Assembly (NCBI GenBank): GCA_016234345.1
Contig: JACRFG010000063.1
Span: 1 to 12,412, forward strand
Reading direction: 5' to 3'
From: Candidatus Jorgensenbacteria bacterium
Lineage (GTDB): Bacteria; Patescibacteriota; Minisyncoccia; UBA6257; GWB1-50-10
Length of the DNA stretch: 12,412 nt
Part shown: positions 6,339-12,412 of the stretch, in pieces
How positions within the stretch are numbered: position 1 is the first letter of the stretch
How the letters are laid out: every line of letters begins with the position of its first letter
Notes under the pieces: model-generated
Told to the model about the DNA's origin: nothing
What the model saw: only the letters and a program-made list of their open reading frames with translations
The model's database searches: none
Position numbers and translations under genes: made by a program

Positions 6339-7646
6339 TTACCTCCCAATTCCTCGGTAGGCAAATCCGGCCTGTCTGATAGATATTTCGTATTCGTATA
6401 GAAAATTAGTAGTGTCAAAAAGAATCTTAGAAGTTTTGGTAAGGCCGGCTAACTTAGAAAAATCCAATTCCTTAAACACTGGCCATGGCGTCATAACCAC
6501 TATCGCTTCAGCGCCCTCGGCTGTTTCATAAGGATCCTTGGAAAAAAAGGTGTCTATCAACTCCTTCACTTCTCTTATATCAGCTTCGGGATCATGAAGA
6601 CGAACAATTGCTCCTGCCGCGACACACTCTTTTGCAATCTCAATCGCCATGGAACGCCGCAGAGTTTTTGTGCCGGCTTTATATGTAAGTCCAAAAAACG
6701 AAACTGTTTTACCCCGAAGCGAACCAAAAAGATCTGATAATTTATTTTTAACCAGATGCTTACGCAGACTGTTTTTTTCGAAAACAGCTTCAATTACCGA
6801 TGGTTCAATATGATTAGCCTTAATAATAGGCATTAAAACACGCAAATCTCTGCCTAACGTACCACCAGAAAAACCAAGTCCTGCAGTTAAAAATGCCTTG
6901 GGGCCTATCCGAGGATCCGTTCTTAAAACTTTTATAACATCGAGTATGTCGGCGTTAACAACTTCACATATGTCGGCGATATCGTTAGCAAAACTGATCG
7001 ATGTCGCTAGGAAAGAATTCAGGGCATGTTTACCCACCTCTGCAGAAACAACCGACATGCGCAAAAGCTCGGCGCGTAACGGAGAAAATATTTCGCGTAT
7101 TTTTTCAAAATCTTCATCACGTTCAACGCCGACCACTACACGTCCCGGATCTAAAAAACATTTCACTGCTTCGCTGAGTCTTAGATTCTCCGGCGTATAA
7201 ACATAACCACATTGTATATCCGGTCTGGCTGACTTAATAAAATCTTTAATTTTTTCTGAAGTCCCAACAGGCACTTGACTTGTGACCACAACAAGAGTGT
7301 CGGGCTTAATATAAGGCAAGGTTCTCTCAAGCGCATTCCAAATTACAGTAAGATCTACGTCATCGTTATCGTCAACTGGGGTATCGAAAGTAAACCAAAG
7401 AACATTGGAACGGGATATAACACTGAAGTCAGATGAATATTCCAATCTACCCTCGCTGCGGTTCTTGCGAAGCAACTCTTGAAGCCCGGGCTCGGGTAAG
7501 GGCGGTATATTATTGGAAAAATTGGCGACCAACTTCTTGTCGTCACTTATACCGATAACATGATGCCCCAACTCAGCCAAACCAACAGAATAAATCTCGC
7601 CTAGATGCCATAATCCCACTACAGCAATAGAATACGAAGAAGACAT
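6339..7646 (-). CDS. UDP-glucose/GDP-mannose dehydrogenase homologue lacking the catalytic cysteine
   Basis: A 435-residue protein with the full three-domain UGDH/GMD architecture: N-terminal NAD domain (IAVVGLWHLGEIYSVGLAE, residues 7-25), central helical domain, and C-terminal UDP-binding domain (FFGLTYKAGTKTLRRSMA, 317-334). The central domain keeps AEVGKHALNSFLAT with the active-site Lys206 and Asn210. The cysteine loop, normally GFGGSCFxKD, reads GFSGGTLGRD (258-267): Thr263 replaces the nucleophilic Cys, while Asp267 is kept. The substrate-entry loop is TPENLRLSEA (151-160) instead of the common NPEFLREG. In normal enzymes Cys forms the thiohemiacetal needed for the second oxidation to an acid. 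This protein may therefore stop at an aldehyde or ketone, or do other chemistry. It lies 4 bases after hddA with no clear Shine-Dalgarno. The frame is intact, so this is not simple decay. Confidence 0.9.
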   Translation of the reverse strand: MSSSYSIAVVGLWHLGEIYSVGLAELGHHVIGISDDKKLVANFSNNIPPLPEPGLQELLRKNRSEGRLEYSSDFSVISRSNVLWFTFDTPVDDNDDVDLTVIWNALERTLPYIKPDTLVVVTSQVPVGTSEKIKDFIKSARPDIQCGYVYTPENLRLSEAVKCFLDPGRVVVGVERDEDFEKIREIFSPLRAELLRMSVVSAEVGKHALNSFLATSISFANDIADICEVVNADILDVIKVLRTDPRIGPKAFLTAGLGFSGGTLGRDLRVLMPIIKANHIEPSVIEAVFEKNSLRKHLVKNKLSDLFGSLRGKTVSFFGLTYKAGTKTLRRSMAIEIAKECVAAGAIVRLHDPEADIREVKELIDTFFSKDPYETAEGAEAIVVMTPWPVFKELDFSKLAGLTKTSKILFDTTNFLYEYEISIRQAGFAYRGIGR

Positions 7647-7650
7647 CTAT

Positions 7651-8637
7651 CTAAAAATCAACCAAGGTTTTTGATCCTTCAAAATCAAAGTGGTACCGCA
7701 TTTCCCGTAATCCCAACTCATGCATTACTTCTTTAAATCGCCGATGATTGTTTTCCAAGTAAAAAGTGAAAAAGCCGCCTCCTCCGGCACCCGATATCTT
7801 ACCGCCAAGAGCGCCATTTTCTTTAGCGGCATCATAAATTTTATCAAAACGCTCATTGGTCATCTTACCCGAAATCCTTTTCTTATGCTGCCAATGAGCA
7901 TCGAAGAGACGTCCAACGTCAGTAACGTTACCGTCCTCTACGGCCTCCAAAATTTCATAACCGATGTCCTTGATGTAATGCATGCTCTCTATTACTTCTT
8001 TCTTTTCTTCCTTAGCTCCACGCTGCTGCTCAGTCAAAATCTCATCAGCACTTCGAGATGTACCGGTGAAAAATATAAGCATATTACGATTCAAGGCATC
8101 GATAGTTTCATCACTCACCGCGGCCTTACGCACCTTCACTGCTCCATCCCGTTCGATTTCAAGAACGGTAAGACCTCCGAAAGCGGCCATATAAGGGTCT
8201 TGTTTACCGATAGGACGATGCAAAATCTCCGCTTCGAGCTTAAAATCTTCTTCGGCGAGTTCACGGAGAGAGACATATTCTCTCTTTAAAACATGAAGAG
8301 CGTGAAGCAAACCAATCGCATAACAACTGGAAGACCCCAAACCAGTACCGGCAGGTATGTCAGCCACCGAACTTATTTCAATGCCTTTTTCAATGCCCCT
8401 TATTCTCAAAGTCTCACGAGCAATGTCGTGTTGAATATCGTCAACCCGTTCTACGATCTCAGTTTTTGTATATTTAAGACGTATAAGATCGTCGGACGCC
8501 GGACGGTTTACGTCGACAAACATATATTTATCGATTCCGGCGGCAAAAATAAAACCGCCGTATTTGGAATAGTAAGCCGGCAGATCAGTGCCGCCACCGC
8601 CCAAGGTAACCCGAAAAGGAGTGCGAGTAACGATCAT
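7651..8637 (-). CDS. hddA: D-glycero-alpha-D-manno-heptose 7-phosphate kinase (GHMP kinase)
   Basis: A 328-residue GHMP kinase of the HddA/FkP type. The N-terminus has TPFRVTLGGGGTDLPAYYSK (residues 6-25), with the GGGTDLP signature of this subgroup. The ATP loop is IPAGTGLGSSSCYAIG (94-109), then GKQDPYMAAFGG (144-155) with the acidic residue near the active site, and the C-terminal GGKISGAGGGGFF (278-290). HddA phosphorylates C1 of heptose 7-phosphate with alpha configuration, which directs the product to GDP-heptose rather than ADP-L,D-heptose. GDP-fucose-type L-fucokinase-like members share the motifs, but gmhA, gmhB and the nucleotidyltransferase nearby support HddA. The ATG is at 8635-8637, 44 bases after the epimerase stop, and no Shine-Dalgarno is visible. 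Confidence 0.88.
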   Translation of the reverse strand: MIVTRTPFRVTLGGGGTDLPAYYSKYGGFIFAAGIDKYMFVDVNRPASDDLIRLKYTKTEIVERVDDIQHDIARETLRIRGIEKGIEISSVADIPAGTGLGSSSCYAIGLLHALHVLKREYVSLRELAEEDFKLEAEILHRPIGKQDPYMAAFGGLTVLEIERDGAVKVRKAAVSDETIDALNRNMLIFFTGTSRSADEILTEQQRGAKEEKKEVIESMHYIKDIGYEILEAVEDGNVTDVGRLFDAHWQHKKRISGKMTNERFDKIYDAAKENGALGGKISGAGGGGFFTFYLENNHRRFKEVMHELGLREMRYHFDFEGSKTLVDF

Positions 8638-8681
8638 GTGGTATCTATATATTTTATACTAACCGCCACAACATCATCTGT

Positions 8682-9626
8682 CTATACAATATTGCCCCGC
8701 TTAACCTCTCTTTGAATATAGTCGATCAATCCCCTAAGCCCCTCCTTTATGTCCACGTTTGGCTTCCAGCCTATTTTCTTGGCTTCGCTTATATCGGCTA
8801 ACGTTGCTTCGGCCTCGCCCGGTAACGCCGGTTTAAACATTGGATCTCCGGAGGCTCTAAGAAGATCGCGGATTATTTGATATATCTCTAACACCGAATA
8901 GTTCTCACCACTTCCCAAATTAAAGACCTTGTTATCGACGCGATCGTCTTTCATGCAAAGAAGATGGAAGGCATTTATATCATCAACGTGAATGAAATCC
9001 CTCAATTTCTTTCCATCGCCGTAAATAACCGGCTGCTCTTTTCTCAAAAATTTAATAATGAAAGAGCTCATTACCGGCGGCATAGTACGCCGGTAATCCT
9101 GACGAGGACCATACACATTAAAATACCGAAGCCCAACACTCGTAAGATCGAAGAAGCGGCGATAACTTTCGGCAAATAGATTTCCACAAACCTTGCTTAC
9201 CGCATAAAAAGTATGGGCCGCGATTTCACGTTCGGAGGTGGGAAGAGTATGTATGCCTTCATACATCGCTGAAGATTCGGCATAAATCACCTTTTTTACT
9301 TTGGCGCGGCGAGCCGCCTCGAAAACATTGGCGGTTCCTGTGATATTCACATCCGAAGTCTCCACCGGATCGGCCTGACAATCACTGATGCAATTCTTAG
9401 CGGCCAAATGAAAAACAAAATCGATATTATTAAAAATTGGATAAATGTCTTTCGAGCGTATATCGAGTTTGTGAAATTCAACTCCGGAAGGAATCTGCTC
9501 CTTCACACCGTAAGACAGATTATCTATTCCTAAAACAGGATAGTTTTCCTTAAGCAAGCGATCGGCTAAATTACTCCCGATGAAGCCGGCCACTCCCGTA
9601 ATAAGCACTCGAGGTTGTGTTGTCAT
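8682..9626 (-). CDS. NAD-dependent epimerase/dehydratase (extended SDR)
   Basis: A 314-residue extended SDR of the nucleotide-sugar epimerase/dehydratase family. It has LITGVAGFIGSNLADRLL (residues 8-25), Asp35 after the second strand for NAD(H) preference, FHLAAKN (72-78), and AESSAMYEG (116-124) with the catalytic Ser. TFYAVSKVCG (139-148) carries Tyr141 and Lys145, followed by RYFNVYGPRQ (167-176) and DFIHVDD (210-216). The overall pattern (SSAMYE, YFNVYGPRQ) is most like UDP-hexose 4-epimerases of the GalE/WbpP kind; no dehydratase-specific TDE motif is present where one would expect it, so epimerase is more likely than 4,6-dehydratase. The substrate may be the GDP-heptose made here or a separate UDP-sugar. 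A promoter-like element sits just upstream, 8 bases from the ATG. Confidence 0.88.
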   Translation of the reverse strand: MTTQPRVLITGVAGFIGSNLADRLLKENYPVLGIDNLSYGVKEQIPSGVEFHKLDIRSKDIYPIFNNIDFVFHLAAKNCISDCQADPVETSDVNITGTANVFEAARRAKVKKVIYAESSAMYEGIHTLPTSEREIAAHTFYAVSKVCGNLFAESYRRFFDLTSVGLRYFNVYGPRQDYRRTMPPVMSSFIIKFLRKEQPVIYGDGKKLRDFIHVDDINAFHLLCMKDDRVDNKVFNLGSGENYSVLEIYQIIRDLLRASGDPMFKPALPGEAEATLADISEAKKIGWKPNVDIKEGLRGLIDYIQREVKRGNIV

Positions 9627-9634
9627 ATAGATCT

Positions 9635-9664
9635 AGATTACTTCCACCTCACGGATACTGTCAA
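9635..9664 (-). promoter_or_regulatory. Internal promoter before the epimerase (TTGACA-N18-TAATCT)
   Basis: Minus strand: TTGACA (9659-9664), an 18-base spacer and TAATCT (9635-9640) followed by AGA, ending 8 bases before the ATG at 9626. The TGA of TTGACA is the stop codon of the GT2 gene (9661-9663). A GAGGTGG stretch (about 9642-9648) lies in the spacer, so it would be absent from a transcript started here, which would be nearly leaderless. The same element precedes transaldolase. Confidence 0.5.
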
Positions 9665-10629
9665 TTTCCGTCAAGAACAAATAATTTACGCTTTTTCCTA
9701 TTCCACGCTTTCTCTATTGATTTTTTCCAAATAATCGACGGGATAATAAACGTTAAGCCGCGAAATAGGTATAAAATCGACTGTTCACGTAACGTATTTG
9801 CTTTGATGCGAAACATAGCAGAGGCTTTCTGTTTTTTTCCAACCCCGAGATATGCAAGTCCAACCTTAAAACGGTGCTGAAAAAGCAAATCTTCAATGCC
9901 GTATTTTTTTTGTTCCTGCTCTGACATTTCATCTTTGAGATTTTCAAATATTTTCAGTGCTGACTCTTGAATGGCCGGCTGGTTATCAAAACGGGTATTA
10001 TTATCCCACCGCAAGCGAAACCTAACCAAATCCTTATCCAAAAAACCAAATTTAAAACCGACCCGGGCCATCTTAATAAAATAGGACCAATCCTCAACAG
10101 TGCCTATTGTTTCGCTATAAAAACCGATTTTGTCTATCACCGACCTCCGAAGCATAAGCGTGGTATTCGTAATGAATTGTTTTTTTAAAAGTTCGCTAAA
10201 GATATCTCCTGAATGAAAAGTATAGCGATGACGATATAGTTTATTCGGCGCGCCGTCAAAAAAATATCTAAGATCACAGTACACCGCCATATACTCCAGA
10301 TGCGCTTCAAGAAATTTAACCTCCTCAAGCACCTTATCTTTAAGATATATATCATCACTATCAAGATACGTAATATATTCACCTCGTGCTTCTTTAAGCA
10401 ATCTGTTCCTAACTCCTATAATGCCTTTGTTTTTTTGATATATATATCTAATCCTGGAATCGGAATAGCTTTGTACAAGAGCGGCTGTTTTGTCGGTCGA
10501 ACCGTCATCAACAACTACAATTTCGATATTGGAATAACTCTGTGCGAGCCCAGAATCAAGAGTTTCTTTGATATACCGCTCTGCATTGTATGCGGCGATT
10601 AAAATTGAAACCAAGGGATTATTCGACAT
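9661..10629 (-). CDS. Glycosyltransferase family 2
   Basis: A 322-residue GT-A fold glycosyltransferase. The N-terminal catalytic domain begins VSILIAAYNAERYI (residues 7-20), followed by VVVDDGSTDKT (38-48), with the nucleotide-binding aspartates, and YLDSDDIYL (88-96), with the metal-binding DxD region. GTVEDWSYFIKM (176-187) carries the ED motif that supplies the catalytic base. The C-terminal 100 residues are helical and basic, with a hydrophobic segment (about 285-303) that may contact the membrane. It transfers a sugar from a nucleotide donor to a growing glycan on the cytoplasmic face; donor and acceptor are unknown. The start overlaps the CgeB-like gene by 11 bases and lacks a Shine-Dalgarno, so translation is likely coupled. 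The TGA stop lies within the -35 box of the next gene. Confidence 0.9.
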   Translation of the reverse strand: MSNNPLVSILIAAYNAERYIKETLDSGLAQSYSNIEIVVVDDGSTDKTAALVQSYSDSRIRYIYQKNKGIIGVRNRLLKEARGEYITYLDSDDIYLKDKVLEEVKFLEAHLEYMAVYCDLRYFFDGAPNKLYRHRYTFHSGDIFSELLKKQFITNTTLMLRRSVIDKIGFYSETIGTVEDWSYFIKMARVGFKFGFLDKDLVRFRLRWDNNTRFDNQPAIQESALKIFENLKDEMSEQEQKKYGIEDLLFQHRFKVGLAYLGVGKKQKASAMFRIKANTLREQSILYLFRGLTFIIPSIIWKKSIEKAWNRKKRKLFVLDGN

Positions 10630-11674
10630 ACGAGAAACCGATTAATTTAAATATTTCCTCAAATCGTTTTTGATATGTATGTTCTTTAATCGTACGTTCA
10701 TAACCGGCTCGGGCTATTTTCCGTCGCGCATCATCATTATTCAAATGATACTGTATCTTTTCGGCCAAATCATTGATGTTTTTATATGTGACTATTTCCT
10801 CGCCAATCCGATAATATTTGCCCAAATCGTCCGCATCTTGAGTTATGAGAAACCCGCCGCAAGCAGGGATCTCGAAATGCCTAGCTTTAATCTGGGGTAT
10901 GCCCCTATGAAGCAGCATTTTGATATTCCTTGCAATATGAATATCGGGAACGATTTTATTTACGGAACGACGAAAAAACAACCGACCTAACGAATTCTTG
11001 TTTAAAAAACCTGGCGGCGGATTCAATCCCAAATTAATCTTGCTCGAAGAAAAAATCTGGATCATCTTCTCTTCGCTCACACGACCCAATGGCCAACCGC
11101 TACCATAGGCGCTAACCATTACACCTTCTCTTTTGAGTTTGGAAATTATTCTCTGGCGCGGCTTGGTCCATCCACCGACAAAAGAAACAGCCGGACGATC
11201 TTTATTATTCACGGTATTATCGGGTTTATATACATTTGTGTTCGCTGCCCACTGAGAACGAATGATGTTGGGTTGACCGAATCTTTTATACAAAGCCGGC
11301 ATCCACGAATACGTCGTAACGACCCATGTAAAATGCGGGCCGTAAAAACGCGAATAATTCCAAAAACGCCAACTGTCATCGGCAAACCAAGCAACCGTTG
11401 TCGCATGTTTTTTCATTTCATCAAGCGTTTCAAGAGCGAGTTCGTCTGAAACCATGAAACAGAAAACCAAGTCGGGTTTTTCATCTTTTACCAAAGACAA
11501 GATCTCCTTATTGAATCTATCCTTGCCTATCTCGAGTATCTTATCAAAAGGGAAATAGATAACTTCCGTACCCGGAAAATTTTTAAGACTGAGATAAAAA
11601 TTTGTGTGCTCAAAGGTAAACCCTCCATCAGGTTTATAATTGTCGCGCATGAGACCACCATAAAGAATCTTCAT
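10619..11674 (-). CDS. CgeB-like glycosyltransferase (GT-B)
   Basis: A 351-residue protein resembling the CgeB group of GT-B glycosyltransferases. The C-terminal half has IKARHFEIPACGGFLITQ (262-279), then DDLGKYYRIGEEIVTYKNIN and a DARRKIARAGYERTIKEHTY helix (315-334), the typical end of the Glyco_trans_1_2 domain in CgeB proteins. The N-terminal half has KPDLVFCFMVSDE (66-78) and VAWFADDSWRFW (94-105), matching the N-terminal domain that often precedes it. RHFEIPACGG corresponds to the donor-binding E-x7-E-like region of GT-B enzymes. CgeB itself is a Bacillus spore-surface protein; here the role is glycan assembly. The gene is 7 bases after the O-antigen ligase-like gene and has no clear Shine-Dalgarno. 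Confidence 0.82.
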   Translation of the reverse strand: MKILYGGLMRDNYKPDGGFTFEHTNFYLSLKNFPGTEVIYFPFDKILEIGKDRFNKEILSLVKDEKPDLVFCFMVSDELALETLDEMKKHATTVAWFADDSWRFWNYSRFYGPHFTWVVTTYSWMPALYKRFGQPNIIRSQWAANTNVYKPDNTVNNKDRPAVSFVGGWTKPRQRIISKLKREGVMVSAYGSGWPLGRVSEEKMIQIFSSSKINLGLNPPPGFLNKNSLGRLFFRRSVNKIVPDIHIARNIKMLLHRGIPQIKARHFEIPACGGFLITQDADDLGKYYRIGEEIVTYKNINDLAEKIQYHLNNDDARRKIARAGYERTIKEHTYQKRFEEIFKLIGFSYVE

Positions 11675-11681
11675 GACTCTA

Positions 11682-12412
11682 TTACTTTACTACCACTTCT
11701 TTATCCGAGGAAATACGGCTGGTTGGAACAACAATAGCAAGCCCTAAAATAATCCAAAACCATCTGATCTCCAAAGCATCAAAAAACATTGTATTAACAA
11801 TCATCCCAGAAAATACTCCAGTCAAAGCAAGAATTAACGCGCTATAATTTTCCCTTGCGTATTTATAAAGCCCTTTCCCTGCCTTCCATAGTATGAACAG
11901 AAAAACAAAAAACCCCCCCACCCCGCCGCTCAACGCGACCTGCAATAAAACATTATGAGCATTTACGCTCTGTCCGCTTATATTATCTTGGTAAATCACA
12001 CTTGCATAATTCAAACCAAGACCTAAGGGATTTCTAATAAATTCTTCAGTATATTTTTGCCATACATCAAATCTACCATCTCTAAACCCAACGCTGGCAC
12101 TAGGTACTTGTATGGGCCAAATAATCGAGAGTGGTTCATGTCTTAAAAAACTAACGAAACTGCCCGTTCGAAATCTATACGCACCCTCCAACTTAACTGT
12201 TGTAGGTAAATCAAGATTGGGGAAAAATCTAACAAGCACGGTATTCCGTACGGTTGTCGGAAGCAACAAAAAAGCGCTTATAAAAACAAATAAAATACTT
12301 ATTAATCCTAAAGAAAAAATTGGTTTGTTTTTAATCTTAAAAAACTGAAATAATAATACTACGAACATGCCAGCCGCCGCAGAAATCCACGCAGACCGAG
12401 AACCAGTCCAAA
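11682..12412 (-). CDS. O-antigen ligase/polymerase-like membrane protein (5' truncated)
   Basis: The frame ends at TAA (11682-11684) and stays open through the right edge, so the methionine at 12366-12368 is internal and the N-terminus is missing. About 242 residues are visible. They begin WTGSRSAWISAAAG, which fits the T-x-SR-x-A motif of the Wzy_C/O-antigen ligase family. A large external loop (roughly residues 60-145) has NPLGLGLNYA and then NAHNVLLQVALSGGVGGFFV, the AHN-x2-L-Q...G.G pattern of these proteins with the catalytic His region. Several hydrophobic helices follow, and a short charged tail (SSDKEVVVK) ends the protein. Family members polymerise or ligate lipid-linked glycans outside the membrane. 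Whether this one is a Wzy-type polymerase or WaaL-type or protein-glycan ligase cannot be told. It is the first visible gene of the array. Confidence 0.8.
   Translation of the reverse strand, partial: WTGSRSAWISAAAGMFVVLLFQFFKIKNKPIFSLGLISILFVFISAFLLLPTTVRNTVLVRFFPNLDLPTTVKLEGAYRFRTGSFVSFLRHEPLSIIWPIQVPSASVGFRDGRFDVWQKYTEEFIRNPLGLGLNYASVIYQDNISGQSVNAHNVLLQVALSGGVGGFFVFLFILWKAGKGLYKYARENYSALILALTGVFSGMIVNTMFFDALEIRWFWIILGLAIVVPTSRISSDKEVVVK

Noticed and set aside
8641..8681. Promoter for hddA in the 44-base gap (TATAAA or TATAGA as a -10).
   Set aside because: No -35 hexamer lies at an acceptable spacing from either candidate; TTGTGG with a 16-base spacer to TATAGA is too weak to list.
7720..8715. 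Two consecutive plus-strand open frames (189 and 140 codons) opposite hddA.
   Set aside because: Both are antisense to an intact GHMP kinase with all its motifs, and their translations show no recognisable domain.
11675..11690. TAAAGT before the CgeB-like gene, similar to the hddC -10.
   Set aside because: The sequence 18 bases upstream has no -35 similarity, so the match is probably chance.
2..12412. Mobile elements, CRISPR arrays, tRNA or rRNA genes.
   Set aside because: No transposase or integrase motifs, regularly spaced repeats or structured RNA genes were seen; gaps between genes are all under about 110 bases.

Overview
The window is a bacterial polysaccharide or glycoprotein-glycan locus. 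Ten complete genes and one 5'-truncated gene lie on the minus strand; an HAD phosphatase, a DUF218/YdcF-like gene and the tail of a small membrane protein lie on the plus strand. By eye the DNA is about 40-43% GC. TGA is used as an ordinary stop (HAD gene, GT2 gene), so the genetic code is standard. Genes are tightly packed with overlaps of 8-13 bp, starts include TTG and GTG, and several genes have no visible Shine-Dalgarno. This would fit an uncultured lineage such as Patescibacteria/CPR, but the placement is inference and weak.

Layout. 2-133 (+): C-terminus of an SMR/DMT-like membrane protein. 150-857 (+): HAD hydrolase with an altered motif I. 869-904: strong hairpin between convergent genes. 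923-1645 (-): sugar-1-phosphate nucleotidyltransferase, probably HddC. 1646-1749: divergent promoter region whose two -35 hexamers overlap. 1750-2493 (+): YdcF/DUF218-like protein. 2497-2522: second convergent hairpin. From 12412 down to 2521, one long minus-strand array reads, in transcription order: O-antigen ligase/polymerase-like membrane protein (truncated by the window edge), CgeB-like glycosyltransferase, GT2 glycosyltransferase, NAD-dependent sugar epimerase/dehydratase, HddA heptose kinase, a UDP-glucose/GDP-mannose dehydrogenase homologue without the catalytic cysteine, an SDR, a Gfo/Idh/MocA oxidoreductase, transaldolase, GmhA and GmhB.

How it works together. Transaldolase makes sedoheptulose 7-phosphate, GmhA isomerises it to a heptose 7-phosphate, HddA phosphorylates C1, GmhB removes the 7-phosphate, and the HddC-like enzyme adds the nucleotide. 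This is the GDP-D-glycero-alpha-D-manno-heptose route known from S-layer and capsule glycans, here with its precursor-supplying transaldolase. Four tandem NAD(P)-type oxidoreductases or epimerases are well placed to convert the activated heptose (or a partner sugar) into a modified residue. The two glycosyltransferases and the Wzy/WaaL-like protein would then assemble and polymerise or ligate the glycan.

Most notable signals: the dehydrogenase homologue has Thr where the family has its catalytic Cys (residue 263); the same promoter-like element, TTGACA-N18-TAATCTAGA, occurs twice inside the array just upstream of the epimerase and transaldolase start codons, and a related TTGTCA-N18-TAAAGT precedes hddC, all implying very short or absent 5' leaders; the HAD protein has DLEG in place of DxDG. 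The final product of the redox module cannot be deduced from sequence alone.
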